NCBI GenBank assembly: GCA_002424645.1
Contig: DIKU01000104.1
Coordinates: forward strand, 1-25,431
DNA: 25,431 nt
Source of the DNA: Pelobacter sp. UBA5610
Lineage (GTDB): Bacteria > Desulfobacterota > Desulfuromonadia > Desulfuromonadales > Syntrophotaleaceae
Direction: 5' to 3'
Shown: one piece after another, positions 7,209 through 14,894 of the stretch
Position numbering within the stretch: position 1 is the first letter of the stretch
Layout of the letters: the number at the start of each line of letters is the position of its first letter
Notes under the pieces: generated by a model
Seen by the model: the letters and a program-made list of their open reading frames with translations, nothing else
What the model was told of the DNA's origin: nothing
Databases searched by the model: none
Program-made: the position numbers and the translations under genes

Positions 7209-7943
7209 CTATTGAAGAGACATTACTACCGTATGGACCAACCCGGTTGCAACCTCGCGGACCTGCAACCTCAATTGAGCTGCAGAGGAGGCTTCACCAG
7301 GAAAAAACAAAAACCCATGAGCAATACTACCGGGTTGAATCCCTTGATTAATCAGTGATTTGTTCGCCAGGTCGCGGGCAATCTGCCGTCCGGCATCATC
7401 GTCGGTAGCACCTTGGGTACCACCTACCACCGCACCACCCGCACCACCAACCGCCGCTCCCTTAAATAAAGCCGAACCGACATTTTCACCGCTTAAAATA
7501 CCAATGGCCGCTCCCAGAACGGCTCCACCTGCCGCACCCAACATGGCACCCTTGCCACCACCCTTGGCGATACGCGCATACTCAGAACTTTCTTCAATCC
7601 GGGTATAGGCGGTCCTACTGTCGAGCAGATTCCATAAATTGCCTTCGGTATCGACCAAAAACGATTGTTCCGGCACGATGGTCAGAGCATTGTTGCCCTG
7701 GTTGTCAAAAACCACTTGAACTGGTAACAAGCCAGCGCTACGGATATCGAAACCGAAAGCCTTTGAAGCCTCTGCTTTATCGACATAGGCCTTGGAAGCC
7801 AACTGCGCTCCGGCAACAAGTTGCATATTGCCGTAACTCGCCGGGGACCGGAATGGAACCTCCTGACTGCGGTAAGTAGTACACCCGCCCAACACCAGAA
7901 ACAGTGATAATCCACACGAAACAACGGACAATGCGATTTTCAT
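7209..7943 (-). CDS. Glycine-zipper outer-membrane lipoprotein of unknown function
   Basis: The 244-aa product begins with a lipoprotein signal peptide ending in LGGC, so Cys21 is the predicted lipidated residue. Thr follows it rather than Asp, which suggests outer-membrane sorting. Residues about 128-180 are a glycine zipper (repeated GxxxG such as GAAGGAVLGAAIG and GGAGGAVVGG), a pattern seen in proteins that insert in or span membranes. The flanking parts (about 60-120 and 195-244) look beta-rich and globular. No enzyme motif is visible. It is a single-gene unit with its own terminator and a possible extended -10 promoter. Related zipper lipoproteins are often linked to envelope integrity, but I cannot name a role here. 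Confidence 0.85.
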   Translation of the reverse strand: MKIALSVVSCGLSLFLVLGGCTTYRSQEVPFRSPASYGNMQLVAGAQLASKAYVDKAEASKAFGFDIRSAGLLPVQVVFDNQGNNALTIVPEQSFLVDTEGNLWNLLDSRTAYTRIEESSEYARIAKGGGKGAMLGAAGGAVLGAAIGILSGENVGSALFKGAAVGGAGGAVVGGTQGATDDDAGRQIARDLANKSLINQGIQPGSIAHGFLFFPGEASSAAQLRLQVREVATGLVHTVVMSLQ

Positions 7944-7978
7944 GGTTGTCTACCTTTCCCGTTAACGATTATGGAGAT

Positions 7979-7987
7979 ATTCTACCA
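7979..7987 (-). promoter_or_regulatory. Possible extended -10 promoter of the lipoprotein gene
   Basis: TGGTAGAAT on the minus strand (7987-7979) matches an extended -10 element and would start a transcript about 30 nt before the ATG at 7943. No good -35 lies at the expected distance. Confidence 0.35.
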
Positions 7988-8082
7988 TACAAAACCATTC
8001 ATCTCGTAACAATACAAAGAAGACCTGTTAGGGCCTGGCATTGCTTCATAAACCATTAAAAGAAAGGAACTATAATCCGCGA

Positions 8083-9165
8083 TCAGAACCAACGGCTAAC
8101 AACGATCCGCCATCTAAACCACATCCATGATAAGACGGCCGCCGTCCAAATACACATTGGCCATTGAAGAATCCGTGCGGCAAACCTATCATACCATTCT
8201 GTGCACCTCAATCGACCCTTTCCGATGCCTACACCATTTCGGAAATGCCGCCAGGTATCCGCCATCAGAGCCAATTGCCAGGCATTTCCGCAGACAAACG
8301 TGCCGATCTTCCGCCAAAACCTTAACTTAGACTTCCAATCCAAAAGATTTACCTTACTGGCTATCTCTTTGAAAAACGGGCCAAGAATAAGTCGATTGCA
8401 CGCAGAGTGCTGCCTGTATAGTCCCGGCAGGGCGTCAAGCCACCCCCCATAGCCGGCGTCCTCACAAGCAAGCACAAGAGCATTCAGAACCTGGCGCTGA
8501 TAGAACCCTTCGTTTTCAAAACGTCTGGCAGATGTTCCTATCACATCCGGCAATAGCCACCATTGGCCGTAATTTTCAATTTGTTTAGCCAGGCGAACAT
8601 CCTCAAGAAACGGAAGCGATTCATCGAAAGGCCCGGTCAAGGTAAAGAATTCCCTGGACAACAAAAAACCCTGGTCGCCATGAATGCAATAAGAACGATG
8701 CATATGCGTCTTCCAGGCATGGTGGTAAAAAACCCAGGACCTCTTGTTGGAATGCCGTTTAAAATGAAGAGGGAAATGGCCGGCCACCTTCCGATGGCCG
8801 AAATGCCCGTAAGCGGCCTTCAGGGAGGAAACCCCATTCGCGAGGGCATGTACACTCTCAAAGCTAGAATCTACATGAAGAAAAAGAATGATCTCTGCAC
8901 GGCTATGTGCTGCGCCAATATTGAGCTGCTTGGCTCTACCGGGGTCCGATACCAGCAAGGTGCATGCAAAGGGAAGAGACGTTATCAAGTCGTCCAATAC
9001 TTTTCGACTGCCATCGTCCGAACCACCATCGCAAAGGATCAGTTCAAACAGGACCCCCCGTTGGCTTTTAAGGGTGGAAATCAACAAGGGAAGAGTAGAT
9101 GATTCGTTAAGGATGGGAACAACAATGGATAATTCTGGAACTAAAGCGTTGGCACAGGAATACAT
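8083..9165 (-). CDS. Family 2 glycosyltransferase with C-terminal membrane anchor
   Basis: The 360-aa product has a GT-A fold: nucleotide-binding start LSIVVPILNES (12-22), DGGSDDGS (46-53), GRAKQLNIGAAHSRAEIILFL with the metal-binding HVDS (97-100), and GDQGFLL with FLEDV (163-190) as the likely acceptor/catalytic region. The GRAKQLN...FLHVDS block is typical of the GT2 subgroup described as rSAM/selenodomain-associated. After residue about 230 comes a long basic, Trp-rich extension ending in a hydrophobic helix (about 333-352), which probably tethers it to the inner membrane; most relatives I know are nearer 230 aa. Donor and acceptor are unknown. The start is the ATG at 9165, 15 nt past the metK terminator and with only a weak GGA upstream, so expression may be low or depend on readthrough. 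Confidence 0.85.
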   Translation of the reverse strand: MYSCANALVPELSIVVPILNESSTLPLLISTLKSQRGVLFELILCDGGSDDGSRKVLDDLITSLPFACTLLVSDPGRAKQLNIGAAHSRAEIILFLHVDSSFESVHALANGVSSLKAAYGHFGHRKVAGHFPLHFKRHSNKRSWVFYHHAWKTHMHRSYCIHGDQGFLLSREFFTLTGPFDESLPFLEDVRLAKQIENYGQWWLLPDVIGTSARRFENEGFYQRQVLNALVLACEDAGYGGWLDALPGLYRQHSACNRLILGPFFKEIASKVNLLDWKSKLRFWRKIGTFVCGNAWQLALMADTWRHFRNGVGIGKGRLRCTEWYDRFAARILQWPMCIWTAAVLSWMWFRWRIVVSRWF

Positions 9166-9182
9166 GATTTATCCGGATATAA

Positions 9183-9210
9183 AAAAGGCGAACCTTTCGG
9201 TTCGCCTTTT
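9183..9210. terminator. Terminator downstream of metK
   Basis: AAAAGGCGAACC (9183-9194) pairs perfectly with 9199-9210. On the minus strand the loop is a GAAA tetraloop and six T follow, a textbook Rho-independent terminator 11 nt past the metK stop. Confidence 0.9.
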
Positions 9211-9221
9211 GATTTACCCTG

Positions 9222-10391
9222 TCAAAGCCCGGCGCGACTGCGCAGCGACTCCACACGATCGGTGCGTTCCCAGGTAAACTCGGGAAGTTCGCGACCAAAG
9301 TGGCCATAAGCCGCCGTTTTGCGATAAATAGGCCGCAGCAGATCAAGTGTCTGGATGATGGCGGCCGGTCGCATATCAAATTCTTCGCGTACGATACGCG
9401 CGATCTCGTTGGAAGGCAGCACTCCGGTGCCGAAGGTATTAACCATAATGGATACCGGTTCAGCCACGCCGATCGCATAAGCAATCTGCACTTCACATTT
9501 ACGCGCGAGTTTGGCAGCAACAACATTCTTTGCTACATAACGCGCCATGTATGAAGCACTCCTATCGACCTTGGAAGGATCCTTCCCGGAGAAAGCCCCA
9601 CCACCATGGGAGCCTTGACCGCCATAGGTATCAACGATGATCTTGCGACCGGTCAAACCACAGTCCCCCTGGGGACCACCAACCACGAACCGCCCGGTCG
9701 GATTCACATAAAACTTGGTCTCCTCGTCAAGCATATCGGCAGGGATGACCTTTTTAATAACCTCTTCAAGCAAGGCTTCACGCAAAGTTTCATACGCCAC
9801 GTCGGGAGAATGTTGCGAAGAAACAACAACCGTGTCCACCCTTACCGGCTTGTCATTGATATACTGCACGGAAACCTGGGACTTGCTGTCCGGCCGCAAA
9901 AAGGTCAGAAGCCCGCTTTTGCGAACTTCCGCCATGCGTTGGGTCAGGTGGTGCGCATAGGTGATGGGCATCGGCATGAGTACCGAGGTCTCATCGCAAG
10001 CATAGCCAAACATGAGGCCCTGGTCACCGGCGCCCTGCTCCTTATACAGCCCCTGCCCCTCGGTAACCCCCTGAGAAATATCCGGGGATTGACGATCGAT
10101 CGAGGTAAGAACAGCGCAGGTCTCCCAATCAAACCCCATGGCGCTATCGTTGTAGCCGATATCCCTGATGGCTTCGCGAACCACATTAGGATAATCGATG
10201 GTAGCATTGGTGGTAATTTCACCAGCGATAACAACCATACCGGTTGTTACCATGGTTTCACATGCTACGCGACTCTGGGGATCCTGGGAAAGAATGGCAT
10301 CAAGGACCGAATCGGAAACCTGATCTGCCACTTTATCCGGATGGCCTTCGCTTACAGATTCGGATGTGAAAAGAAAATCGGTCATGGGCAT
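9222..10391 (-). CDS. metK: S-adenosylmethionine synthetase
   Basis: MetK makes SAM from methionine and ATP with release of phosphate and pyrophosphate; it is cytoplasmic and tetrameric. The 389-aa product shows the ATP/Mg motif SEGHPDK (14-20), the GAGDQGLMFGYA loop, and the P-loop-like GGGAFSGKDPSKVDRSA, all intact; the length is normal. AGGAGG eight bases upstream favours ATG at 10391 over the second ATG at 10385. It is preceded by a near-consensus sigma-70 promoter in the short gap after ptsI and followed by a terminator, so it is mainly its own unit. It is the third SAM-cycle gene in the window with sahR and ahcY, but I see no copy of their palindrome here. Confidence 0.97.
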   Translation of the reverse strand: MPMTDFLFTSESVSEGHPDKVADQVSDSVLDAILSQDPQSRVACETMVTTGMVVIAGEITTNATIDYPNVVREAIRDIGYNDSAMGFDWETCAVLTSIDRQSPDISQGVTEGQGLYKEQGAGDQGLMFGYACDETSVLMPMPITYAHHLTQRMAEVRKSGLLTFLRPDSKSQVSVQYINDKPVRVDTVVVSSQHSPDVAYETLREALLEEVIKKVIPADMLDEETKFYVNPTGRFVVGGPQGDCGLTGRKIIVDTYGGQGSHGGGAFSGKDPSKVDRSASYMARYVAKNVVAAKLARKCEVQIAYAIGVAEPVSIMVNTFGTGVLPSNEIARIVREEFDMRPAAIIQTLDLLRPIYRKTAAYGHFGRELPEFTWERTDRVESLRSRAGL

Positions 10392-10431
10392 GAAAAATCC
10401 CTCCTGTTAAAAAATATTTTCAAAACGGTAA

Positions 10432-10460
10432 ATTTTAAGTACCAGAGTTCCAGCTGTCAA
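10432..10460 (-). promoter_or_regulatory. Sigma-70 promoter of metK
   Basis: TTGACA (10460-10455) and TAAAAT (10437-10432) with an exact 17-nt spacer on the minus strand give the best promoter match in the window. It lies just past the ptsI stop, with a leader of about 35 nt, too short for a SAM riboswitch. Confidence 0.82.
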
Positions 10461-10464
10461 GTAT

Positions 10465-12240
10465 TTACTCATCTGAGCAGCTTATTGGACGACTAAAAAG
10501 CGAAGGAAAACGTTTATTCATTTCCTGCCCCAAGCGTCTAGCCGCCTCGGGAGCCGATCCTAAATCGAAAAGTTCTTTGACAAGTTGTTCGGCTTCAGAT
10601 CGGTAAATTTGTCGGATGATACGCTTGACCTGAGAAATATAGGGAGCATTCATGGACCACTCATCAAATCCAAGTCCAAGCAAAACCAGCGTATAAAGGG
10701 GATCCGCTGCCATTTCACCGCAGATACCAACCATCACCCCGGCCTGTTTGGCCGCTTGGCAAATCATACGCAATGCCCGCAATACCGCCGGATGCAGAGG
10801 TTCATAAAGATAGGCAACATGTTCATTGCCCCGATCAACCGCCAGGCAGTATTGAATAAGATCGTTGGTGCCCACCGAAAGAAAGTCGACCTCCCGGGCC
10901 AAAAGTTCGGTAACCAATGCAGCGGCTGGGGTTTCGATCATTATGCCGATTTCTATATCAGCATCAAAGGCGTGGCCTTCCTGAGCCAGCTCTGCCTTCA
11001 CCTCGCTAAGCAGGGACTTGCAGCTTTTTATTTCTGCTACACCGGTAATCATGGGGAATAGCAGGCGGGCCTTACCATATACGGAGGCCCTGAGAACCGA
11101 ACGCAGCTGAACCTTAAACAGATTCTTTTCTTTTAAGGAAAACCGTATGGCGCGTAACCCCATGGCCGGATTAGCCTCATCAGAAAGATCGATACCCGAA
11201 ACCAACTTATCTCCACCGACATCAAGAGTGCGGATAGTGACCGGATGCGGCGCCATCCTCTCGATAATCTCGCGATATGCCAACACCTGCTCTTCTTCGG
11301 TAGGAACAGTTTTTCGCTGCATATAAAGAAATTCGGTGCGAAACAACCCCACACCCCGAGCGCCTTCACGCAAGGCGATCGGTACTTCTTCCGCTATTTC
11401 AATATTGCTGCGGAGAATAATGTGGTGCCCATCAAGAGTGACTGCTTCGAGCCCCCGAAAGGACGTCAGTTCTTCCGCCTGATATTCGTAAAACTGCTTT
11501 TTCTGCAGATAATCCCTGAAGGTAGCCACGGAGGGATTGAGAACCACGGTCCCGGTGTTGCCGTCAATGATGACGGGCATTCCTTCGCGCACCCGAGAGG
11601 TGACGGACTCGAGGCCCACCACGGCAGGAATCCCTAAAGAGCGTGCAAGAATGGTCGTATGAGAGGTCCGACCGCCAAGGTCGGTAACAAAACCGATAAT
11701 GCGTGATTTATCGATCTGCATGGTATCGGCGGGCGACAGATCATGCGCCACCACAACAGACTTGTGCTCGATATCGGCCAAAGACTGCTGGGTAACTCCG
11801 ACCAGGTTACGTAAAATACGATCACCAACCGAATCGATATCGGAGCGACGTTCCCTTAAATATTCATCGTCAATCGCGTCAAAAACAGAGCGGAAACGCT
11901 TGAGGATCCGCATAAGAGCGCCCTCAGCATTGATTTTCTCACGCTCGATGGTAGCGACTGTCTCTTCTACCAACATCGGATCTTGCAATATCAGAAGATG
12001 TGTATCGATGATGTGCAGGTGATCGGCAATGCGAGGATCGGCAACACGCTTTTTTACATCCTCCAACTGTTCTTTGGAGCGGCGTAAAGCATCCCGAAAC
12101 AGGCGAACTTCATCTTCGAGTTCATGGGGTTCAAGAGTCCGTTCAACGGCAGACATACGCCTTCGGTCAACTACATACGCAGCCCCGATCGCAATCCCAG
12201 GCGATGCTCCTATGCCTTCAAGAAAAACGTCCTGAATCAT
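10465..12240 (-). CDS. ptsI: PTS Enzyme I (phosphoenolpyruvate-protein phosphotransferase)
   Basis: Enzyme I takes phosphate from phosphoenolpyruvate and passes it to HPr. The 591-aa product has the N-terminal HPr-binding and swivelling domain with the phospho-histidine motif GGRTSHTTILAR (His194), then the TIM-barrel with GLFRTEFLYM (298-307), LSVGTNDLIQY and catalytic Cys507 in GICGEMAAD. No GAF domain is present, so this is sugar-type Enzyme I and not the nitrogen-PTS EI-Ntr. The ATG at 12240 lies one base after the ptsH stop, with GGAG nine bases upstream inside ptsH; a nine-residue upstream extension is unlikely. It is the last gene of the PTS operon, and no terminator separates it from the metK promoter. 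Confidence 0.95.
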   Translation of the reverse strand: MIQDVFLEGIGASPGIAIGAAYVVDRRRMSAVERTLEPHELEDEVRLFRDALRRSKEQLEDVKKRVADPRIADHLHIIDTHLLILQDPMLVEETVATIEREKINAEGALMRILKRFRSVFDAIDDEYLRERRSDIDSVGDRILRNLVGVTQQSLADIEHKSVVVAHDLSPADTMQIDKSRIIGFVTDLGGRTSHTTILARSLGIPAVVGLESVTSRVREGMPVIIDGNTGTVVLNPSVATFRDYLQKKQFYEYQAEELTSFRGLEAVTLDGHHIILRSNIEIAEEVPIALREGARGVGLFRTEFLYMQRKTVPTEEEQVLAYREIIERMAPHPVTIRTLDVGGDKLVSGIDLSDEANPAMGLRAIRFSLKEKNLFKVQLRSVLRASVYGKARLLFPMITGVAEIKSCKSLLSEVKAELAQEGHAFDADIEIGIMIETPAAALVTELLAREVDFLSVGTNDLIQYCLAVDRGNEHVAYLYEPLHPAVLRALRMICQAAKQAGVMVGICGEMAADPLYTLVLLGLGFDEWSMNAPYISQVKRIIRQIYRSEAEQLVKELFDLGSAPEAARRLGQEMNKRFPSLFSRPISCSDE

Positions 12241-12241
12241 G

Positions 12242-12508
12242 CTACAATTCTCCGAACCCGTTTTCAATCAACTGCCCCAGAGCCTCCATGGCAACATCAG
12301 CATCCCGTCCTGAAATGGCAACTTCAATTTCTGTTCCCTGTGCCGCAGCCAGCATTAAGATCCCCATAATGCTTTTTCCACTTACCTCTTCGCCATCTTT
12401 TGACACAATGACTTCAGATTCATATTTACTGGCAGTCTGCACAAATAAAGCCGCAGCCCTGGCGTGCAAGCCAAGCTTATTAACAATGGTAAAAAGTTTT
12501 TTTTCCAT
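12242..12508 (-). CDS. ptsH: Phosphocarrier protein HPr
   Basis: HPr carries phosphate between Enzyme I and the EII proteins. The 88-aa product has the active site NKLGLHARAA with His15 and the regulatory loop GKSIMGILML with Ser46, the residue phosphorylated by HPr kinase in organisms that have it. The start ATG at 12508 shares one base with the IID stop (TGATG), implying coupled translation; the ribosome-binding site itself is poor. A longer in-frame reading upstream overlaps IID and lacks homology. The next gene, ptsI, starts one base after the stop. I see no hprK in the window, so the role of Ser46 is open. Confidence 0.95.
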   Translation of the reverse strand: MEKKLFTIVNKLGLHARAAALFVQTASKYESEVIVSKDGEEVSGKSIMGILMLAAAQGTEIEVAISGRDADVAMEALGQLIENGFGEL

Positions 12509-13278
12509 CAAAATCTCAGACTGGTGCATAGGTGCAATCCGATCCATAACAAGACAACCAAACCGATTAACATCACAAGAGACGATAATCCTCTGCGCAC
12601 AAAACTTCCGGCTATCACAACGCCTGGCACGGTTACCCATCCCCACATGGTCGACTGGTGGAGATTCTCAATGCCGGAAAAAGCAACCCAGGCGGAAAAC
12701 CCTCCCAAAACCACGACTAAAATAAAGCGTAAGCGGTATGCCAAATCGGACAAACGCCAACGTTGAAGATTATCGACAATTTTATAATCCCTTTGATATC
12801 CCAGCCTAAAGCCATAAAAACGCAAAACGATCGAGGGTACATTGTATAACACCAAAAACACTGGCACAGCCCACCAATACCCGGCAAAAGCAAGCCATAC
12901 CCCTATAATCGCGGCAAGGGGCCTTAACGTAGCCCAAAAAAAGCTGTCACCCATGGCAGCACATGGACCGGCAAGGGCTGACTTGAACTCCTCAACCTCC
13001 ATAACCAGATCTTCCCCGCAACTTTTCTTTTCTTCCAGACGAAGACTTGCTCCAATAATCGGAAAAGCAAGAACGGGGTTAGAATTAAAATAAGCCAGAT
13101 TTCGTTTACAAACGTCCTGCAATTCCTGGCCGTGATAAATGCGACGCAGAGCCGGCAACACGGCAAACAAAAATCCAAGATTTTGCATCCGCCCAAAACT
13201 CCAACTGGCCTGCAACACCAAAGAACGTAACGCTACGGCCCACAGGGTTCTCGATGGCAGTTTTTGTTGCTCATTCAT
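12508..13278 (-). CDS. PTS mannose-family permease, IID component
   Basis: IID forms the membrane channel of mannose-class PTS transporters with IIC. The 256-aa product carries the family blocks LQASWSFGRMQNLGFLFAVL (23-42), YFNSNPVLAFPIIGASL and GPCAAMGDSFFWATLRPL. Hydrophobic helices fill the second half. It is modestly shorter than typical IID proteins (about 275-285 aa) but has both ends, so it looks functional. It starts three bases after the IIC stop and ends one base into ptsH. The substrate cannot be read from sequence, and no sugar-catabolic gene is adjacent. Confidence 0.92.
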   Translation of the reverse strand: MNEQQKLPSRTLWAVALRSLVLQASWSFGRMQNLGFLFAVLPALRRIYHGQELQDVCKRNLAYFNSNPVLAFPIIGASLRLEEKKSCGEDLVMEVEEFKSALAGPCAAMGDSFFWATLRPLAAIIGVWLAFAGYWWAVPVFLVLYNVPSIVLRFYGFRLGYQRDYKIVDNLQRWRLSDLAYRLRFILVVVLGGFSAWVAFSGIENLHQSTMWGWVTVPGVVIAGSFVRRGLSSLVMLIGLVVLLWIGLHLCTSLRF

Positions 13279-13281
13279 AAT

Positions 13282-13977
13282 TTATCCAAAAACCTGTAGC
13301 AGCCCGTATACAATCAAAAAGGAACTGCTAAACACCCAGATGGAAGGACGGAAATTGACAGTACAAAGACATGCGGACACTCCGACCAGAGGTACCGCCA
13401 GCCGCAACCATGGCAACATGGCGCCGAGACCACCGGACAGGAAAGGAACAAGCAACTGCAAACTCAACACGCCACCCAGCAGAATCACACTAAAAGTTGC
13501 AATCGATGCAAGACCGAAGTGACATGCGCCCTGCAAATGCAGCCATGTCAAAAAGCTGTAATGCCCGCGTTCAACGGCATGCTCCGCGCGTATCCAGAGC
13601 CTGCTGTTCAGCCGCCTGGCAACGCGGTCGAAAAACTCTCCAATTGTACCAAAGGGCAAGGCAACAAGCAGGCAAAGAATGGAAAAGGCCGCCTGAGACA
13701 TTGGCGCACCGGGATATTGCGTAATAGCAAGACAGGTACTGCCAATGGCCACCTGAGTATCGTCAGGCGGTATAGATGCACCTACGGGTATGCGTCCCAA
13801 CCACAGAAGTTCGAGCAGTGCCCCGATTTGCAATCCTGTTATTGCATCCCCCAACAACCACCCGGTCATTGGAGCTGCCACAATCGGCCGCGAAATCATC
13901 AGCTGAAATATCGCTGTACGATCAAGACCGGCTATTAACGATGCGGCAAAAGCCATCAAGTAGGGATAAGCAGGCAT
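13282..13977 (-). CDS. PTS mannose-family permease, IIC component
   Basis: IIC binds and translocates the substrate together with IID. The 231-aa product is almost wholly hydrophobic, with the conserved N-terminal block RPIVAAPMTGWLLGDAITGL (30-49) followed by GALLELLWLGRIPVGASIPPD, the family signature for the substrate-facing region. It is somewhat short compared with ManY (266 aa). It lies 11 nt after IIB and 4 nt before IID in an unbroken operon. The ribosome-binding site is weak, as for several genes here, which suggests translational coupling. Confidence 0.91.
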   Translation of the reverse strand: MPAYPYLMAFAASLIAGLDRTAIFQLMISRPIVAAPMTGWLLGDAITGLQIGALLELLWLGRIPVGASIPPDDTQVAIGSTCLAITQYPGAPMSQAAFSILCLLVALPFGTIGEFFDRVARRLNSRLWIRAEHAVERGHYSFLTWLHLQGACHFGLASIATFSVILLGGVLSLQLLVPFLSGGLGAMLPWLRLAVPLVGVSACLCTVNFRPSIWVFSSSFLIVYGLLQVFG

Positions 13978-13988
13978 AGTGAAAGACT

Positions 13989-14471
13989 TTATTTCTTCTT
14001 TATCATGCTACGCCATCCGCGCTGTCGATCCGACGGTACGCATTGCAGATTAATCTCAACGCCCCTGGTCTCAAGTTCAGTCAGATTTGCAATATCCGCA
14101 TGATCAAGGGTAACGGTGCAACCTAGTTGGTGCACACCTTGAGGACGGTGAAGATTGCCCAGATTGAGCTGTGGGAAATGCACCCCCATAACATAGGCTT
14201 GCAATGCATCTTCCGGGGAAGCGAACAACACCATGACCCGTAGACCACTGTTATCCGCAGCGAGGACAAACTTTGCGGAATTCTCCACACTCTCGATGAT
14301 AACCTGAATGCCCCGAGGCACGGCAGCTGCCATCAGCTTCTTGCGCATCTCAGCACCGGCAAGATCATTGTTGGCCACCACAATGCAATCTGCCTTGGTG
14401 GTAGGAATCCAGGCTTCGAGAACCTGTCCGTGAATCAACCGATTATCGACACGCGCAAGTACGATGCTCAT
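13989..14471 (-). CDS. PTS mannose-family IIB component
   Basis: IIB receives phosphate from IIA and passes it to the incoming substrate; it is a cytoplasmic Rossmann-like protein. The 160-aa product begins MSIVLARVDNRLIHGQVLEA with active-site His14 in the RLIHGQV motif, which is intact. FASPEDALQAYVMGV and NLGNLHRP fit the family's C-terminal half. An in-frame TTG five codons upstream (14486) is possible, but ATG at 14471 matches the usual family start. The gene is 18 nt after IIA. The C-terminus is very basic (RGWRSMIKKK). Confidence 0.93.
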   Translation of the reverse strand: MSIVLARVDNRLIHGQVLEAWIPTTKADCIVVANNDLAGAEMRKKLMAAAVPRGIQVIIESVENSAKFVLAADNSGLRVMVLFASPEDALQAYVMGVHFPQLNLGNLHRPQGVHQLGCTVTLDHADIANLTELETRGVEINLQCVPSDRQRGWRSMIKKK

Positions 14472-14489
14472 AACACAATCAGCCAATGG

Positions 14490-14891
14490 CTATTTTGCAA
14501 GAATTTCGCTGGCCAGCAAGATACTCTGCTGACCGTAATCCCTTAATAAAAGAGCAAGCTCGTTCAGAGAACGGCCGCTTCGCTCCTGGGAAGCTCTGAG
14601 CAACATGGGCAGGTTAACCCCACTTAGAACGTCGACAATGCCCTGTTCAAGAAAAGAAAATCCAATATTGGACGGGGTTCCTCCAAACATATCGGTCATA
14701 ACCAGAACGCCATCCCCATCTTGTCCAACGCTAGCAATGGCGTTTTGGAAACGCTGCCGAATATCGTCGGGGCCATCTCCGCGCAAGATTTCCACCGCGG
14801 ACACAGAGGGCAAAGAACCAAGAATCATTTCAGCAGTCCTAACAAGTTCCCCGGCCAGACCGCAGTGAGTAGCAATAACTAAACCAATCAC
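14490..14891 (-). CDS. PTS mannose-family IIA component
   Basis: IIA takes phosphate from HPr. The 133-aa product starts MIGLVIATHCGLAGELV with active-site His9 and has the conserved MTDMFGGTPSN block (about 66-76). AAGGAG supports GTG at 14891, six bases away, over the in-frame TTG at 14894. It begins just past the rapZ stop, so rapZ and the EII genes are one transcript. In related bacteria a lone IIA often stays as a regulator; here the complete IIB-IIC-IID set follows, so transport is possible. Confidence 0.93.
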   Translation of the reverse strand: MIGLVIATHCGLAGELVRTAEMILGSLPSVSAVEILRGDGPDDIRQRFQNAIASVGQDGDGVLVMTDMFGGTPSNIGFSFLEQGIVDVLSGVNLPMLLRASQERSGRSLNELALLLRDYGQQSILLASEILAK

Positions 14892-14894
14892 CAA

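Noticed and set aside
10392..10464. Possible SAM riboswitch or SahR site upstream of metK
   Set aside because: The promoter leaves a leader of only about 35 nt, too short for known SAM riboswitches, and only a lone TCAAG half-site is present.
9606..10496. Plus-strand open frame (296 codons) opposite metK
   Set aside because: It mirrors the metK coding strand and has no start signals of its own.
12508..12646. Upstream in-frame extension of HPr by 46 residues
   Set aside because: It overlaps the IID coding region, and the standard HPr N-terminus (MEKKLFTIVNKLGLHAR) begins at 12508.
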